DNA of 7,024 nt. Source: Bacteroidota bacterium. GTDB taxonomy: Bacteria > Bacteroidota > Rhodothermia > Rhodothermales > Bin80. Location of the stretch: positions 1-7,024 of the forward strand of contig JAPPBZ010000231.1 of NCBI GenBank assembly GCA_026702635.1. Reading direction: 5' to 3'. Below the pieces are notes generated by a model. The model saw only the letters and a program-made list of their open reading frames with translations. It was not told the DNA's origin and did not search any database. The position numbers and the translations under genes are program-made. Each line of letters begins with the position of its first letter. Position 1 is the stretch's first letter. Shown piece after piece: positions 5,726 through 7,024 of the stretch.

Positions 5726-7024
5726 CAAAACTGCACCTTTATGCCAGCGTGAATACGCCGAGGTTCCGAGTAGTGGTTGGGACGTGTAAAGTATCCATAG
5801 TCCGCCGACTGGATCGGTGCAGAAAACGTCACACCGGGTAGGCCGGTATCCCCGTAGACCGAAAGCGCATTGCGGCGATCTAGAAGATTGAATACATGTA
5901 AGAATACGCGAGGGCGAACCGGCCCGATCGTGAATTCACGATAAAGATCAAGATCGATCTGATAGGTACTGGGCTGGCGCCGTGCATGGGTTGGAAATTC
6001 CGGCTGTACATCCGGTCCAGCCAGCGCCGCCTCTTCAAAACTGGGGGTATATGGGAATCCCGATCCCCAAACCATCAGAGCAGATGCTCCCCAGTTTTGT
6101 CCACCTACAAAGATGGATCCGGCAACTTTGTGCCGCTGATCCCAACCCAGCGGTAACAAGGCCAGTCGTGGCTCCTCTTGGTTGCCCGCGGCAAAAAATT
6201 CTTCGGTTGGATCCGAATTCGATCCCTCAACTACCTGATAGGTATAGTTTACATCGAAGCCGTAATTGTTTTCGAAGGCACGTGAGAGTGCGAGGGTAAA
6301 CCCTCGTGTATTCGCGTAGTCACGGTTCGCATAGACCACATAGGTTACGCCCGGCAGCTCTGTTTCGATCAGCCGAGAAGTGGATACCCAGCTCCGTACA
6401 TCACGATTATAGGCCGTTGCCTTGATGACCACGGTTCCGATGGCCTGTTTCAACCCGACCTCATACATCACCGTACGCTGTGCATCCAGATCGGGATTTC
6501 CAAATGGCCCATACCTGCCGGTTTGGCGGGGGATCTTGTACCCAAAGTTTTCGAAGAGCCGGTTCAGCGTTGGGATCTGCAGGAAATGCCCCCATGAAAA
6601 GTGAATGACCCCTTCTTCTGTGACCGGATAGGCAACCCCTAGTCGTGGAGAAAACTGAAGCTTCGGCGTTGATGATGTCCACCAGTATGCCTGCCGCTCC
6701 TCGTGCGTGATTCGATTTCCATCACCTTCCTCATCCTCAGTAATCACCCCGTCCCCATTCGTGTCCCGATACAGGTTAATCTTTTTGAATGGATTGAAAA
6801 TATTTGGATCCTGGGGATCTGCCGGCACCTCAGCCCGCGCATCAAAATAATCCATACGCAGCCCCGCATTCACGATAAAGCTCTCATACTCAATCTTATC
6901 CTGCAGATAGGCGCTGAACGCAATTGGGGATACATCATCAAACCGGCGATAGGCAAAGGACTCGGCCGCAGGGACGGCGGGTTGAAAGGGTTCTATGACC
7001 TGTCCGGTTTCGGAGAGCGCCGGT
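5725..7024 (-). CDS. TonB-dependent outer-membrane receptor, C-terminal barrel (5' end outside window)
   Basis: The frame is open from base 7023 to the TGA at 5727-5725, giving 432 residues. A GTG at 6873 is internal, because the preceding 50 codons are open and read as barrel sequence (FSAYLQDKIEYESFIV runs straight into NAGLRMDYFD). Recognisable barrel elements follow: PRLGVAYPV and HFSWGHFLQIPTLNRLFE, the FGNPDLDAQRTVMYEVGLKQ segment typical of these receptors, DYANTRGFTLALSR, NYGFDVNYTYQ, WDQRHKVAGSIFVG and FLHVFNLLDRRNALSVYGDTG. The chain ends GIKVQF with the terminal Phe of outer-membrane barrels. Such receptors import substrates across the outer membrane using TonB/ExbBD energy; the plug and TonB box lie beyond the edge, and the substrate cannot be read from the barrel. 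Residues 87-98 of the visible part form a canonical EF-hand loop in what should be an extracellular loop. The stop shares one base with the start of the large secreted protein, so the two are coupled. Their pairing recalls SusC with a surface partner, but that partner is not SusD. Confidence 0.93.
   Translation of the reverse strand, partial: PALSETGQVIEPFQPAVPAAESFAYRRFDDVSPIAFSAYLQDKIEYESFIVNAGLRMDYFDARAEVPADPQDPNIFNPFKKINLYRDTNGDGVITEDEEGDGNRITHEERQAYWWTSSTPKLQFSPRLGVAYPVTEEGVIHFSWGHFLQIPTLNRLFENFGYKIPRQTGRYGPFGNPDLDAQRTVMYEVGLKQAIGTVVIKATAYNRDVRSWVSTSRLIETELPGVTYVVYANRDYANTRGFTLALSRAFENNYGFDVNYTYQVVEGSNSDPTEEFFAAGNQEEPRLALLPLGWDQRHKVAGSIFVGGQNWGASALMVWGSGFPYTPSFEEAALAGPDVQPEFPTHARRQPSTYQIDLDLYREFTIGPVRPRVFLHVFNLLDRRNALSVYGDTGLPGVTFSAPIQSADYGYFTRPNHYSEPRRIHAGIKVQF
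5734..5739 (-). promoter_or_regulatory. Shine-Dalgarno-like site for the large secreted protein
   Basis: AAGGTG on the minus strand, embedded in the last codons of the receptor gene, ends 8 bases before the ATG at 5725 (5 bases before the TTG at 5728). It supports re-initiation at the ATG that overlaps the receptor stop. Shine-Dalgarno use is generally weak in Bacteroidota-type genomes, so spacing and overlap count more than the motif. Confidence 0.45.
6730..6765 (-). other. EF-hand calcium-binding loop within the TonB receptor
   Basis: DTNGDGVITEDE is a complete 12-residue EF-hand loop: Asp at 1, Asn at 3, Asp at 5, Gly at 6, Ile at 8, Thr at 9 and Glu at 12. It lies between two beta-strands, after LRMDYFD and before PKLQFSPRLGV, in a long acidic insert that most likely faces the outside. 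The flanks are not obviously helical, so this may be an isolated loop of the dockerin or excalibur kind rather than a full EF-hand. Confidence 0.7.

Noticed and set aside
5726..5728. TTG as the start codon of the large secreted protein
   Set aside because: An ATG follows directly, gives the same 1-base overlap style as the next gene junction and has better spacing from AAGGTG; the TTG adds just one Met.
5725..6873. GTG at 6873 as the true start of the receptor gene
   Set aside because: The frame stays open upstream to the window edge and encodes typical barrel sequence; a barrel without plug and signal peptide would not be a complete receptor.

Overview
The window is the middle of a surface/outer-membrane gene cluster, with every gene on the minus strand (transcription runs from high to low coordinates). 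All four supported genes encode secreted or outer-membrane proteins: a TonB-dependent receptor, a very large secreted protein with a type IX secretion (T9SS)-like C-terminal domain, a PorV/PorQ-family beta-barrel, and a secreted protein built from repeated beta-sandwich-like domains. PorV-type barrels, T9SS-type C-terminal domains and large TonB receptors together point to the Bacteroidota/Rhodothermota/Balneolota side of the FCB group. The acidic, Asp-rich secreted protein and the style of its C-terminal domain make a marine or saline Rhodothermota-like organism my best guess. This is inference from protein style only; no rRNA or marker gene is present.

Layout in transcription order: (1) 7024-5725, the last 432 residues of a TonB-dependent receptor barrel, whose plug and N-terminus lie outside the window; (2) 5725-1895, a 1276-residue exported protein with an Asp-rich, calcium-loop-like segment, a fibronectin III-like segment and a T9SS/FlgD-like C-terminal domain; (3) 1895-855, a complete PorV/PorQ-family protein; (4) after a 77-bp gap, 777-1, the N-terminal 259 residues of an exported protein with two copies of a domain that resembles starch/glycogen-binding beta-sandwich modules. 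Genes 1/2 and 2/3 share one base each (TGATG and TAATG), so the first three genes are almost certainly one translationally coupled operon. Gene 4 is either the distal part of the same operon or has its own weak promoter in the gap.

Working model (inference): the PorV-like barrel helps export or hold the large CTD-bearing protein at the cell surface, where that protein works with the TonB receptor, occupying the place that SusD-type lipoproteins occupy in SusCD systems. No SusD-like gene is seen in the visible part. Metal-binding-type Asp loops occur both in the large secreted protein and, as a textbook EF-hand loop, in an apparent extracellular loop of the receptor, which suggests a shared calcium dependence. 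Gene 4 hints that the substrate could be a glycan, but this is not demonstrated. No RNA genes, mobile elements, CRISPR arrays or plus-strand genes were found.
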